The position numbers and the translations under genes are program-made. From an uncultured Allofournierella sp. (GTDB lineage Bacteria > Bacillota > Clostridia > Oscillospirales > Ruminococcaceae), in the NCBI GenBank assembly GCA_944382705.1, contig CALWNE010000038.1, positions 1 to 42,175 on the forward strand: a stretch of DNA of 42,175 bases, written 5' to 3'. This document shows, one piece after another, positions 1 through 7,450 of the stretch. Each line of letters opens with the position of its first letter. Position 1 is the first letter of the stretch. The notes under the pieces are model-generated. The model was not told the DNA's origin. It saw nothing but the letters and a program-made list of their open reading frames with translations, and did no database searches.

Positions 1-527
1 CTCATTTATCCAATAAGGTGTCCTGCTCCATGAAGTACATCCGGGATGATGCATTACAGACAGCCTTTGTAACCATGCTTAACAAGCTAATCTACAGCCA
101 CAAGCTGGTCTTGAAGCCGTATCAGAGGGCCATAGCGAATCATTCAAAGGACAAAGCACTTCAAAGAATTCAGCAACTGGAGAGTTTGCTGGAGCAAAAT
201 TTGGAGCAAAGAGAAACCCTTATGAAGCTTATGACCACGGGATATATCGATCAAGTGCTTTATAATCGAGAGAATAATGCTCTGCTTACCCAGGCTGATG
301 AATATTGGGCAAGTGTTGAAGCCATCAAAGCTAATATGACGGGTGATGCAGCAAAGCTAAACGAAACAGCAAAGTTGCTCCGATTTGCAGAGCAAAATGA
401 TATGCTGCAGGATTTTAATGAAGATCTCTTTACAGACTTTGTCGACCACATTCAAGTGTTCAGTCGTAACGAAATCGGGTTTGTCCTAAAATGCGGGCTT
501 ACCCTCAAAGAAAGGATTGGTGAGTAA
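1..527 (+). CDS. Large serine recombinase, C-terminal part (5' end outside window)
   Basis: The frame is open from nucleotide 3 with no stop upstream, so the gene is cut by the window edge and only about 175 C-terminal residues are seen. These resemble the tail of large serine recombinases: a CSMKYIRDDALQ stretch that normally follows the zinc ribbon, a long charged helical segment (about residues 45-115) like the recombinase coiled coil, and a final FTDFVDHIQVFSRNEI strand region typical of these C-termini. The catalytic resolvase domain must lie upstream. The stop is immediately followed by the ATG of the next recombinase-type gene, so the two are translationally coupled. Large serine recombinases integrate and excise elements by a serine-linked cleavage; here the gene marks the end of a mobile element. 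The internal ATG at 30 is not the real start. Confidence 0.85.
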   Translation, partial: HLSNKVSCSMKYIRDDALQTAFVTMLNKLIYSHKLVLKPYQRAIANHSKDKALQRIQQLESLLEQNLEQRETLMKLMTTGYIDQVLYNRENNALLTQADEYWASVEAIKANMTGDAAKLNETAKLLRFAEQNDMLQDFNEDLFTDFVDHIQVFSRNEIGFVLKCGLTLKERIGE

Positions 528-941
528 ATGGGCCATACCCCTTTTGGTTATCGAATAGAAAACGGTGTGGCGGTTATCGATAAGGTTGCCGCTGCACAAA
601 TCAAAGCACTTTATTCTGCTTATCTTAAAGGACTCTCCCTGGAAAGGGCGGCCTCTGAAGCAGGCATTAAAACCTATCACGGAACGGTCAAGCGGATGAT
701 GGAAAATAAGCACTATCTTGGTGATGATTTTTATCCTGCCATTATTGACCATAAAACCTTTTATGCGGCTCAGGAGGAACGAAAGCGTCGGGCCACAAGG
801 CTTGGTCGCAATCATCGAAAAAAGGAGCAACGAGCCATACGGGTACCGACTGCTTTTACCATGAAGCCAAGCATACAGTATGACCCAAATCCGAAAAAGC
901 AAGCAGAATATCTCTACAGCTTAATCGAAAGCGAGGCGTAA
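528..941 (+). CDS. Small recombinase-domain protein without catalytic domain
   Basis: A 137-residue basic protein whose first 110 residues match the 'Recombinase' domain of large serine recombinases: TPFGYRIENG, then a run of IYxxYxxGxSxxxIA type (ALYSAYLKGLSLERAA), then MMENKHYLGDDFYPAIID. It has no N-terminal resolvase fold, no catalytic serine and no zinc ribbon, so it cannot cut DNA alone. It starts directly at the stop of the upstream recombinase and ends 3 nt before the next one, so all three are probably one transcript. It may be an accessory or directionality subunit of the recombinase set (inference), or a fragment of a once larger recombinase. The tidy start, stop and coupling argue for a kept gene. 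Confidence 0.75.
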   Translation: MGHTPFGYRIENGVAVIDKVAAAQIKALYSAYLKGLSLERAASEAGIKTYHGTVKRMMENKHYLGDDFYPAIIDHKTFYAAQEERKRRATRLGRNHRKKEQRAIRVPTAFTMKPSIQYDPNPKKQAEYLYSLIESEA

Positions 942-944
942 TCA

Positions 945-2504
945 ATGAGAAATGTTATGGTGATTCCTGCAAAAAGACAGGTTGGAAATTCCGTCCGTCA
1001 AGACACAAAGCCAAGGCTACGAGTCGCATCGTACTGTCGTGTCAGTACCGACAGCGACGAACAGGCCACCAGCTATGAGGCACAGGTGTCTCACTATACC
1101 GAGTACATTCAAAAGAACCCGGAGTGGGAATTTGCAGGAATCTTTGCTGATGACGGTATCTCCGGCACCAACACCAAAAAGCGTGAGGAATTCAATCGCA
1201 TGATTGAAGAATGCGAAGCTGGAAATATCGACATGATTATTACCAAGTCAATCAGCCGCTTTGCGCGAAACACGCTGGATTGCTTGAAGTATATTCGGAA
1301 ACTGAAGGATTTGAATATCCCTGTTTTCTTCGAAAAGGAATCCATCAATACCATGGACGCCAAGGGTGAGGTGCTTCTCACCATTATGGCTTCACTGGCA
1401 CAGCAGGAGTCCCAATCCTTAAGCCAGAATGTAAAGCTTGGTCTTCAGTTCCGTTACCAGAATGGTCAAGTGCAAATAAACCACAATCGTTTTCTGGGGT
1501 ACACAAAGGATGCAAACGGGCATCTTATCATTGACCCTGAACAGGCTGAGGTGGTCAAACGCATCTACCGGGAATACCTGGAAGGATTCAGCATGGACAA
1601 GATTGCCGCCGGGTTGGAGCGTGACGGTATTCTTACCGGAGCAGGAAAAACAAGGTGGCACACCAGCACCATCAACAAGATTTTGAGAAACGAGAAATAC
1701 ATCGGTGACGCTCTTTTGCAAAAGACTTACACCACCGATTTTCTCAGCAAAACCCGTGTAAAGAACAATGGCATTGTTCCGCAGTACTATGTGGAAGGCA
1801 ACCACGAAGCCATCATTCCTCGAAATATTTATATGCGGGTACAGGAAGAGCTTGTTCGTAGGCGTGTTGTAAAAACCAGTGCCAACGGCAAAAAAAGAAG
1901 CTACAGTTGCAACCACTGCTTTTCACAGATTGTGGTCTGTGGAGAATGCGGAGAACTGTTTCGCCGGATTCATTGGAACAATCGCGGATGTAAATCCATT
2001 GTATGGCGTTGCATCAGCAGACTGGAGCCCACCGGGCAGGAATGTCACGCCAGAACCGTCAACGAAACTGTTCTGGAAAATGTGGTGCTGGCCGCCATCA
2101 ACGAGATGCTTGGCGACAAGCCTGGATACCAGGAACAGCTTCAGCAGAACATTGCGGCAGCAATCCGCTCTGCTTCCACAGAGACGGATGACATCGATGA
2201 AAAGCTGATGGCGCTTCAACAGGAGTTGATTCAAAAGGCGAACAACAAGAAAAGCTACGATGCGGTTGCCGGTGGAATTCTAAGGCTTAGGGAACTAAAA
2301 CAGCAAAGCGCCATGGACACATCCGCCCGTGACGAGCAGATTCGTCGCATCAATGAACTGCAGGATTTCATCCGTAAGCAGCCCACGCATTTGACCGAGT
2401 TTGATGAAAGCCTGGTCAAACGCTGGCTCAAACAAATTACCGTCTACGATAACCATTTCATAGTGGAATTGAAGTCGGGACTCAGAATTGAAATTGAAGA
2501 ATAA
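945..2504 (+). CDS. Large serine recombinase (site-specific integrase)
   Basis: A complete 519-residue large serine recombinase. The N-terminal resolvase domain carries the catalytic serine in SYCRVSTDSDEQ (Ser34), the GISGTNTKKREEF segment and the SISRFARNTLDCL helix with its conserved arginine. The Recombinase domain follows (about 165-290, with FLGYTKDANG and ILRNEKYIGDALLQKTYT), then a zinc ribbon with CGECGELFRR and a later Cys pair (about 325-370), then a coiled coil and a C-terminal segment. It would mediate integration/excision of the element that ends here. It is the last gene of a tightly packed recombinase trio and is followed by a strong hairpin. The attachment site cannot be read from one end of the element alone. 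Confidence 0.93.
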   Translation: MRNVMVIPAKRQVGNSVRQDTKPRLRVASYCRVSTDSDEQATSYEAQVSHYTEYIQKNPEWEFAGIFADDGISGTNTKKREEFNRMIEECEAGNIDMIITKSISRFARNTLDCLKYIRKLKDLNIPVFFEKESINTMDAKGEVLLTIMASLAQQESQSLSQNVKLGLQFRYQNGQVQINHNRFLGYTKDANGHLIIDPEQAEVVKRIYREYLEGFSMDKIAAGLERDGILTGAGKTRWHTSTINKILRNEKYIGDALLQKTYTTDFLSKTRVKNNGIVPQYYVEGNHEAIIPRNIYMRVQEELVRRRVVKTSANGKKRSYSCNHCFSQIVVCGECGELFRRIHWNNRGCKSIVWRCISRLEPTGQECHARTVNETVLENVVLAAINEMLGDKPGYQEQLQQNIAAAIRSASTETDDIDEKLMALQQELIQKANNKKSYDAVAGGILRLRELKQQSAMDTSARDEQIRRINELQDFIRKQPTHLTEFDESLVKRWLKQITVYDNHFIVELKSGLRIEIEE

Positions 2505-2517
2505 GCTCCATATACAA

Positions 2518-2556
2518 GCGAACCCCTCTCAGCCGTGATGGTTGAGAGGGGTTCGC
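2518..2556. terminator. Strong hairpin terminator between convergent recombinase and DUF262 genes
   Basis: A perfect 14-bp inverted repeat (GCGAACCCCTCTCA at 2518-2531, complement at 2543-2556) with an 11-nt loop. It lies 13 nt after the recombinase stop and 8 nt before the end of the convergent gene. No clean T-run follows on either strand, so it may act as a bidirectional terminator or stabilising hairpin. It could also be part of the end of the mobile element. Confidence 0.7.
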
Positions 2557-2564
2557 ATATATAA

Positions 2565-4907
2565 TTACACAAGGTACTGATTTATTTCTATTTCTTCAAT
2601 ATTAGGCCGTGAAAGCATCCATGTTGTTTTTCCAAATGTATCTCGGAAGAACACCATATGCCAATGAGTTATATTCCCGTCTTCGTCTTTCGACACATTT
2701 AGGTGTTCAAGTTTAGATTCAATGGCGTCGACTGGTAGCACTATCAAGGTTTTCTCATCTTTACATCCATAAACCACATACTTTTCGGTACAATCTGAAA
2801 GTTCATCTAGTGGATTTCTGCGATAAGCAAACCAATACTTCTCTCTACTTCCTTGTGTATACATTTTCGAAGTAGTAATCACATATCCGCACTTGCCATC
2901 TGTAGATTTATATGTGCTTCTTCCAACTTTTAATAAATGAGTATTTAGTGTTTCAGCAAGACGAAGAAGGCACTTATCTGCAAAGCGCATGTGTTTACTA
3001 GTTTGTTCATCTGATTTCTTTGCAACAATCACCTTCTGAACTACTTCGGATTCCGTTGACTCAATTTCCTCATATCTGATGCCCAAGGATTCACACAGAA
3101 GATGCTTCAGCTTATCAAATCTTTTTGTACAGTAGTCCGTATAATATTCTTTCAGAACAGCAAAATCTTCTGGCTTCTCATACGGCATATCCATCCACTC
3201 GAGATCGTCACTTTCGGTAAAACTATACTTTCTTTCAACCTCTGCAAGATCAATATGCTGCAAATATTTTTTGTCTTGATAGAAATTTTTGGCACCCTTG
3301 CTACGGTTTACATGTTCTGGCAAATAGCATAAGTTAGCTATACAACTAATCGGAAGCCCTTCACCACTACAAGCCTCTATCAACTTCCGCATTTGCTCCT
3401 TTGGTGCAATATGTTCAACATCAAAACGATCTATAGAAAGCTGATCCTTTGCCATAAAAGTATTTAGATAGATGTAGTTCAGAATGACATATTCCTCACT
3501 TTTTGGATTTGCAATGTTCTTCTTCTCGGTACGGAGCATAGACCGCTCAAAAAAACCATCCAATGCGACCATCCACGCACGGCTTGGAATTTCCATCATA
3601 TAACGATTAGGTTTAGCTGCACTGTGTATTTTTCCGGTACCACCCTCAGACCAATATTTAGTGATGATATCATACACATAATACTGAACAAGATTTCTGG
3701 CGATTTTTTGCTTGCGTTCCTGCCAGGTACCCGAAAAATGAGCATAATCTGTCCCAACATACATCTCCTTGAAGGTAGTGGAAATCATCGACAGAATCTG
3801 ATATTTGGAATGGAATATTTTGTTTGTATCTCTAGAATTCCCCTTGAATTTTGTAACCACAAGAATGGAATCTCGCACGAACTCGATTGCTTTATACAAA
3901 GCCGCCTCAAAAGCATTCACATCTAAGGTGTACAGATTCTGATATAAGGTCTTTATTTTGTCTGTGTCATTAAGACAGGCATTTACCAACTCGAATGCTA
4001 ATGGGTTTACGGTATCTTCGGCAAGGTTCTTATTGAAGGCAAGGATATCATACTTTTCAACCAGATGCTTGCTCAAGCCAAAGAGGTATTCAAAGGCATT
4101 CACAGTCTTCTGAGTTCGCATTTCCTCACGATTGTATCCATGAATCTTGAAATCATCTTCTTCAAAGGTGTCGTATTTACGAACTACACGTTCTACAATA
4201 TCGGTATTTTTTATAGCAAACTTCTGATTAACTGGCCATGCAGCTGCATATACCTCATATTGATCGAGAGGAGTTCCCTGAGAATTGATTCTATCAAAGA
4301 TTTCTGGAAGATTGTTTTCGTCACCCGTATACACGATAACCGGAATGATTGTGCTGGCAATCCTATCATATAAATCCTGTCTCTCCTCAAAAAAGAGCTT
4401 GATTACCTCAATAAGTTGCCCAATTGGTTCATAACCTGCCGAAAACTCATGGGAAATTTGTTTTGCCACAGAGAAATATTGCAAATTTTTGAAAGTTTTT
4501 TGGGATTTAATGAATGTAGTTAAAATACTACGGATTTTAGAGTACAATTCTTTATCATCAGACTGATAAACCAGTTCTAATATGCTAGAACAGAAGTTAT
4601 CTGAAATACTATCATCGTAAAAGAATGCCGTAGGATTTGTCATGTATTTTTTGATGCTATTACCGCGTTGCAAACCATCAACCAAGATATATGTGCGTTT
4701 ATTATCTTCGTATGTTTCGTAGAACAGCATCGTACCAACAGGATATCCCTTAATCAAAGAGTCGATAAACTTCTGCTCTTGAGTTTTTTTCCAGCGTTTT
4801 CCTCTTTGGAACATAGGAACTACGATTCGTTTATTATCTTTATGCATATCCTGTAAAGCACTTGATAAATCCTGCAGACTCCAATTTTCGCAAGCGCATC
4901 CTGCCAT
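2565..4907 (-). CDS. DUF262 / DUF1524-type HNH protein, candidate defence nuclease
   Basis: A 780-residue protein. The N-terminal DUF262 (ParB/sulfiredoxin-like fold) shows VVPMFQRGKRW (29-39), the DGLQR motif (77-81) and the hallmark FDRINSQGTPLD (204-215). The middle has an HNH/DUF1524-like motif: DVEHIAPK (496-503) followed by Asn525 (IANLCYLP) and Asn534, with NRSKG. The last 160 residues (about 620-780) form a further module of unknown family. DUF262-plus-HNH proteins include GmrSD-type modification-dependent nucleases and related phage-defence proteins, in which DUF262 uses NTP to drive cleavage; that role is inferred here. The gene stands alone, convergent to a recombinase trio and AT-richer than the chromosome beyond 5.5 kb, suggesting acquisition. 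The ATG start has only a weak GAAGAG ribosome site. Confidence 0.85.
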   Translation of the reverse strand: MAGCACENWSLQDLSSALQDMHKDNKRIVVPMFQRGKRWKKTQEQKFIDSLIKGYPVGTMLFYETYEDNKRTYILVDGLQRGNSIKKYMTNPTAFFYDDSISDNFCSSILELVYQSDDKELYSKIRSILTTFIKSQKTFKNLQYFSVAKQISHEFSAGYEPIGQLIEVIKLFFEERQDLYDRIASTIIPVIVYTGDENNLPEIFDRINSQGTPLDQYEVYAAAWPVNQKFAIKNTDIVERVVRKYDTFEEDDFKIHGYNREEMRTQKTVNAFEYLFGLSKHLVEKYDILAFNKNLAEDTVNPLAFELVNACLNDTDKIKTLYQNLYTLDVNAFEAALYKAIEFVRDSILVVTKFKGNSRDTNKIFHSKYQILSMISTTFKEMYVGTDYAHFSGTWQERKQKIARNLVQYYVYDIITKYWSEGGTGKIHSAAKPNRYMMEIPSRAWMVALDGFFERSMLRTEKKNIANPKSEEYVILNYIYLNTFMAKDQLSIDRFDVEHIAPKEQMRKLIEACSGEGLPISCIANLCYLPEHVNRSKGAKNFYQDKKYLQHIDLAEVERKYSFTESDDLEWMDMPYEKPEDFAVLKEYYTDYCTKRFDKLKHLLCESLGIRYEEIESTESEVVQKVIVAKKSDEQTSKHMRFADKCLLRLAETLNTHLLKVGRSTYKSTDGKCGYVITTSKMYTQGSREKYWFAYRRNPLDELSDCTEKYVVYGCKDEKTLIVLPVDAIESKLEHLNVSKDEDGNITHWHMVFFRDTFGKTTWMLSRPNIEEIEINQYLV

Positions 4908-5500
4908 TTTGCATCTCTTCTTTCGTGTTTATTTTTCACGGCAACAGTTAATCTGTATATACAATCACATTATACAAAATTTCATTATCTGAAAAAACAT
5001 TCCAGAAATTAATTATTTGATTAATTATCGGTGTGAACTCTGGACACATGATTTTCAGATAAGCAAATGGATTATTTTAACAGTGGGTGAAGTTACATTG
5101 CTCTTGGCTTTTCTTAGCAATTTACTTGCTTCTTTATAGACTTCATTTCAACAATATTTACACTTGTCCTTTATTTCCATTAGGAACGCTAACTTCACTG
5201 AAATTAAATTTTACACTTTTGGGTATGTCTAACGAAACTACGTCATTTTTAAACTCCATTGACTATCAACGCCTCCTTCATATCCAATCCACTGTCCAAC
5301 GGCCCCTCCAAACCTCGAGTAGGCGAAACTGCTGCCAAGGTAAAATATTCAATCCGCACACTGGCAGGTTGTGGCATGGGTTTAGATAACAGAAATTCCC
5401 CTTCGATATGTTCCCACAAATAGGAACAGTTTGGTGAGGGGAATTGCTGTCAGTTCTGAAAGATACCGAAAAATGCCATAAATAAGCCGTTTTCTGTACT
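4908..5500. other. Gene-poor AT-rich junction with nested inverted repeats
   Basis: This gap between the accessory region and the chromosomal rlmD-like gene shows no convincing gene. The plus-strand open frame at 5087-5389 has no ribosome site. On the minus strand a 33-codon frame (5158-5259) follows a GGAGG-like site but resembles nothing known. At 5389-5402 and 5437-5450 there is a 14-bp inverted repeat with one mismatch, enclosing a second hairpin (TGTTCC/GGAACA, 5410-5428), which would fold as a two-tier stem. It could terminate the rlmD transcript or mark the boundary of inserted DNA. Base composition changes from AT-rich to the host-like level near here. Confidence 0.4.
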
Positions 5501-6655
5501 TTATTTATCTGTTTTTGACATCAAGACTACCGTCTCAACATGCTCTGTATGGGGGAATAAATCCACAGGCTGAATCCAGTGTGCTTTCCAGCCTTTACCG
5601 CACAGATACTGCAAATCACGCTGCTGGGTTTCTGCATTGCAGGACACATACACCACCCGCTGGGGAGAAAGAGCGTCCACTGCCTGCAAAAACTCCGGGG
5701 TGCTTCCTGCACGGGGTGGGTCCAGAAATACCACATCAGCCTGCTGGCCTTCCTGGGCCATTCGCTGGATAGCACTGGTGGCATCGGCGCAAACAAACCG
5801 GGCGTTGGAAATGCCGTTGGCCTTGGCGTTTTGGATGGCGCACTGCACGGCACTGCGGTTTTGTTCCAACCCCAGCACCTCTTTTGCCTTGCTGGCGCAG
5901 GCAAGACCAATGGTGCCAACTCCACAATAGGCGTCAATAACACGCTGGCTGCCATCCAGCCCGGCGGCACGGATGGCGGTTTGATACAGAAGCTCGGTTT
6001 GAACCGGATTAATTTGATAAAAACTAGCGGCACTGATGCGGAAACTCACACCACACAGAGAGTCCTGAATGTATCCCTTTCCGTATAGGATTTTTTCGCT
6101 GTTTCCCAGTACAGCGCTGGAATACCGGGCGTTGATGTTCTGCACAATGGTGCTTACCTGGGGGCACAGCTGACGCACCTTCTGTACAAAGGTACGGGAG
6201 CCGGGCAGGGCAGACTGGCTGGTAACCAGGCAAATTAGAATTTCATCGGTTTTTAAACTGTGACGCACCAAAACATGGCGCAGCAAACCGGTACGGCGGT
6301 CCTCATCGAAGGGTTCGTACCGGCAGGCCTGCGCTGCCTGGCGCACCGCCTGAATGGCGTGGTCCAAAGCTGGGTTATGGAGCAAACATTCCTGTACGGG
6401 AATCACCCGATGGGTGCCTTGGGCATAGATGCCGCTTTGCAAGCTGCGCTTTGGCCCGGCGGTAAAGGTGGAGATGGCTTTGTTGCGGTAATGCCAGGGG
6501 TTTTCCAGGGCAAGAATGGGCTGCACCGGCCCAAAGTGGCCCAATAGTTTTTGAACCTGAGCCTGTTTTTGCTCCAGCTGTTTGGGGTAGGGCAGATGCA
6601 GCAGCGGACAGCCACCGCAGCCGGATTTTTTGTGAATACAGGTTGTTTGCTTCAT
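5501..6655 (-). CDS. rlmD: 23S rRNA (uracil-C5)-methyltransferase, RlmD/RumA-TrmA family
   Basis: A SAM-dependent enzyme that makes 5-methyluridine in rRNA. The N-terminus has the Fe-S cysteines C6...C13GGC16, with a further Cys near residue 90 in VQECLLHN. The methyltransferase domain has IDAYCGVGTIGL (SAM loop), DPPRAG, the nucleophile motif VYVSCNAETQQRDL and PHTEHVETV near the end. At 384 residues it starts straight at the Fe-S motif and lacks the usual N-terminal TRAM domain, so the exact target base (747- or 1939-equivalent) is uncertain; size and layout are closer to RlmC. It lies 6 nt after the LURP-one-like gene and is probably co-transcribed, with AAGGA before its ATG. Confidence 0.9.
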   Translation of the reverse strand: MKQTTCIHKKSGCGGCPLLHLPYPKQLEQKQAQVQKLLGHFGPVQPILALENPWHYRNKAISTFTAGPKRSLQSGIYAQGTHRVIPVQECLLHNPALDHAIQAVRQAAQACRYEPFDEDRRTGLLRHVLVRHSLKTDEILICLVTSQSALPGSRTFVQKVRQLCPQVSTIVQNINARYSSAVLGNSEKILYGKGYIQDSLCGVSFRISAASFYQINPVQTELLYQTAIRAAGLDGSQRVIDAYCGVGTIGLACASKAKEVLGLEQNRSAVQCAIQNAKANGISNARFVCADATSAIQRMAQEGQQADVVFLDPPRAGSTPEFLQAVDALSPQRVVYVSCNAETQQRDLQYLCGKGWKAHWIQPVDLFPHTEHVETVVLMSKTDK

Positions 6656-6661
6656 GATTAT

Positions 6662-7138
6662 TTAATTTCCTTCCGTGCAGTTGGCTGCGTCGATGGCCAG
6701 TACTACCATAACGCAGAGCAATGCATCTTGTTCGTTCTGAATGTCCATTGTATAGGTATCGGTCCAGTTCAGCAGCTGCTTGCTGGCTTGCATCACACAG
6801 CGTCCGGCAGGATCGGTGATTTGGTAGTCCCAACCCAGCCAGTTGCCCTGGATGTTCCAGCCGTTGCAGTCTAACTGGAAGCGAGGCTTAAATAAGGTGA
6901 ATTCCTTGCGCAATAAGCCAATTTCCTGGCCATTTTCGTCCAGCAGAAAAAACTGGGGCAAAAAAGCAAGGAATTTTTGCTGCACAGTACCAAGCACCTG
7001 GCCCTGTGCGTTGGAGATTTCCAGCCGATGCCCCCAGGATACTTTACCCTCAACCCGGAACACGGCCTCGCCATATTCGTTGTAAATGTCGTAGCTATCG
7101 AACCAGGAGAATAAACGCTGTTTGAAAAGCAGTTTCAT
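6662..7138 (-). CDS. LURP-one-related (LOR/DUF567-type) protein
   Basis: A 158-residue soluble protein that reads MKLLFKQRLFSWFDSYDIYNEYG and continues with repeated short beta-strand units (VFRVEGKVSW, LEISNAQGQVLGTVQQK, FFLLDENGQEIGLLRKE, YQITDPAGRCVMQASKQ). This pattern of strands with 'N/D-x-x-G' turns is characteristic of the LURP-one/YxjI family, a tubby/scramblase-like beta barrel of unknown bacterial function. The start chosen is the ATG at 7138, which has AAGGAGG 8-9 nt upstream; longer in-frame starts would place that site inside the gene. It is first in a two-gene minus-strand unit with the rRNA methyltransferase. Confidence 0.8.
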   Translation of the reverse strand: MKLLFKQRLFSWFDSYDIYNEYGEAVFRVEGKVSWGHRLEISNAQGQVLGTVQQKFLAFLPQFFLLDENGQEIGLLRKEFTLFKPRFQLDCNGWNIQGNWLGWDYQITDPAGRCVMQASKQLLNWTDTYTMDIQNEQDALLCVMVVLAIDAANCTEGN

Positions 7139-7238
7139 GGGGCAAACCTCCTTAGCAATGATGCAAATAAAATAGAGCAGGGCAGTTTTGGCAGTCCATT
7201 TTGGATTGCGGGAGAGCTGCTGCAAGTGCTTGGTATCC

Positions 7239-7247
7239 ATTGTATCA
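7239..7247 (-). promoter_or_regulatory. Possible extended -10 promoter for the LOR-rlmD unit
   Basis: On the minus strand a TGATACAAT (TG-n plus TACAAT) extended -10 stands about 100 nt before the LOR start. No good -35 is seen, so support is moderate. Apart from this and the plus-strand hydrogenase promoter, I see nothing else in the 7139-7450 gap. Confidence 0.35.
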
Positions 7248-7371
7248 CAAACGGCGGGCAAACGCCATGGTTCGGCAATCGATGCCGGAGTGGGCGCTGG
7301 GCTTGGCTAAAAGCAACCGATGAAATTGGATAATAAAAATAATAAAATGGTAACAATATTTGAAGTTTTCA

Positions 7372-7400
7372 TTGAAAATGACAACAAGCTGTGCTACAAT
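7372..7400 (+). promoter_or_regulatory. Promoter of the hydrogenase operon
   Basis: TTGAAA (7372-7377), 17-bp spacer, TACAAT (7395-7400), with TG one base before the -10 (extended -10). It lies about 50 nt before the first gene, whose ATG at 7451 has GAGGTGA as ribosome site. The surrounding sequence is very AT-rich. I looked for a Rex-type palindrome and found none that was clean. Confidence 0.75.
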
Positions 7401-7450
7401 CAAATTAACATAATTCCGAAAAAGTATTACTTTTATGAGGTGACTAAATT

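Noticed and set aside
5087..5389. 100-codon plus-strand frame in the junction
   Set aside because: No ribosome site, AT-rich low-complexity start, runs into the inverted-repeat structure; no recognisable domain.
7340..7450. Rex- or Fnr-type operator before the hydrogenase operon
   Set aside because: Only half-site-like AT-rich words are present; no palindrome good enough to name.
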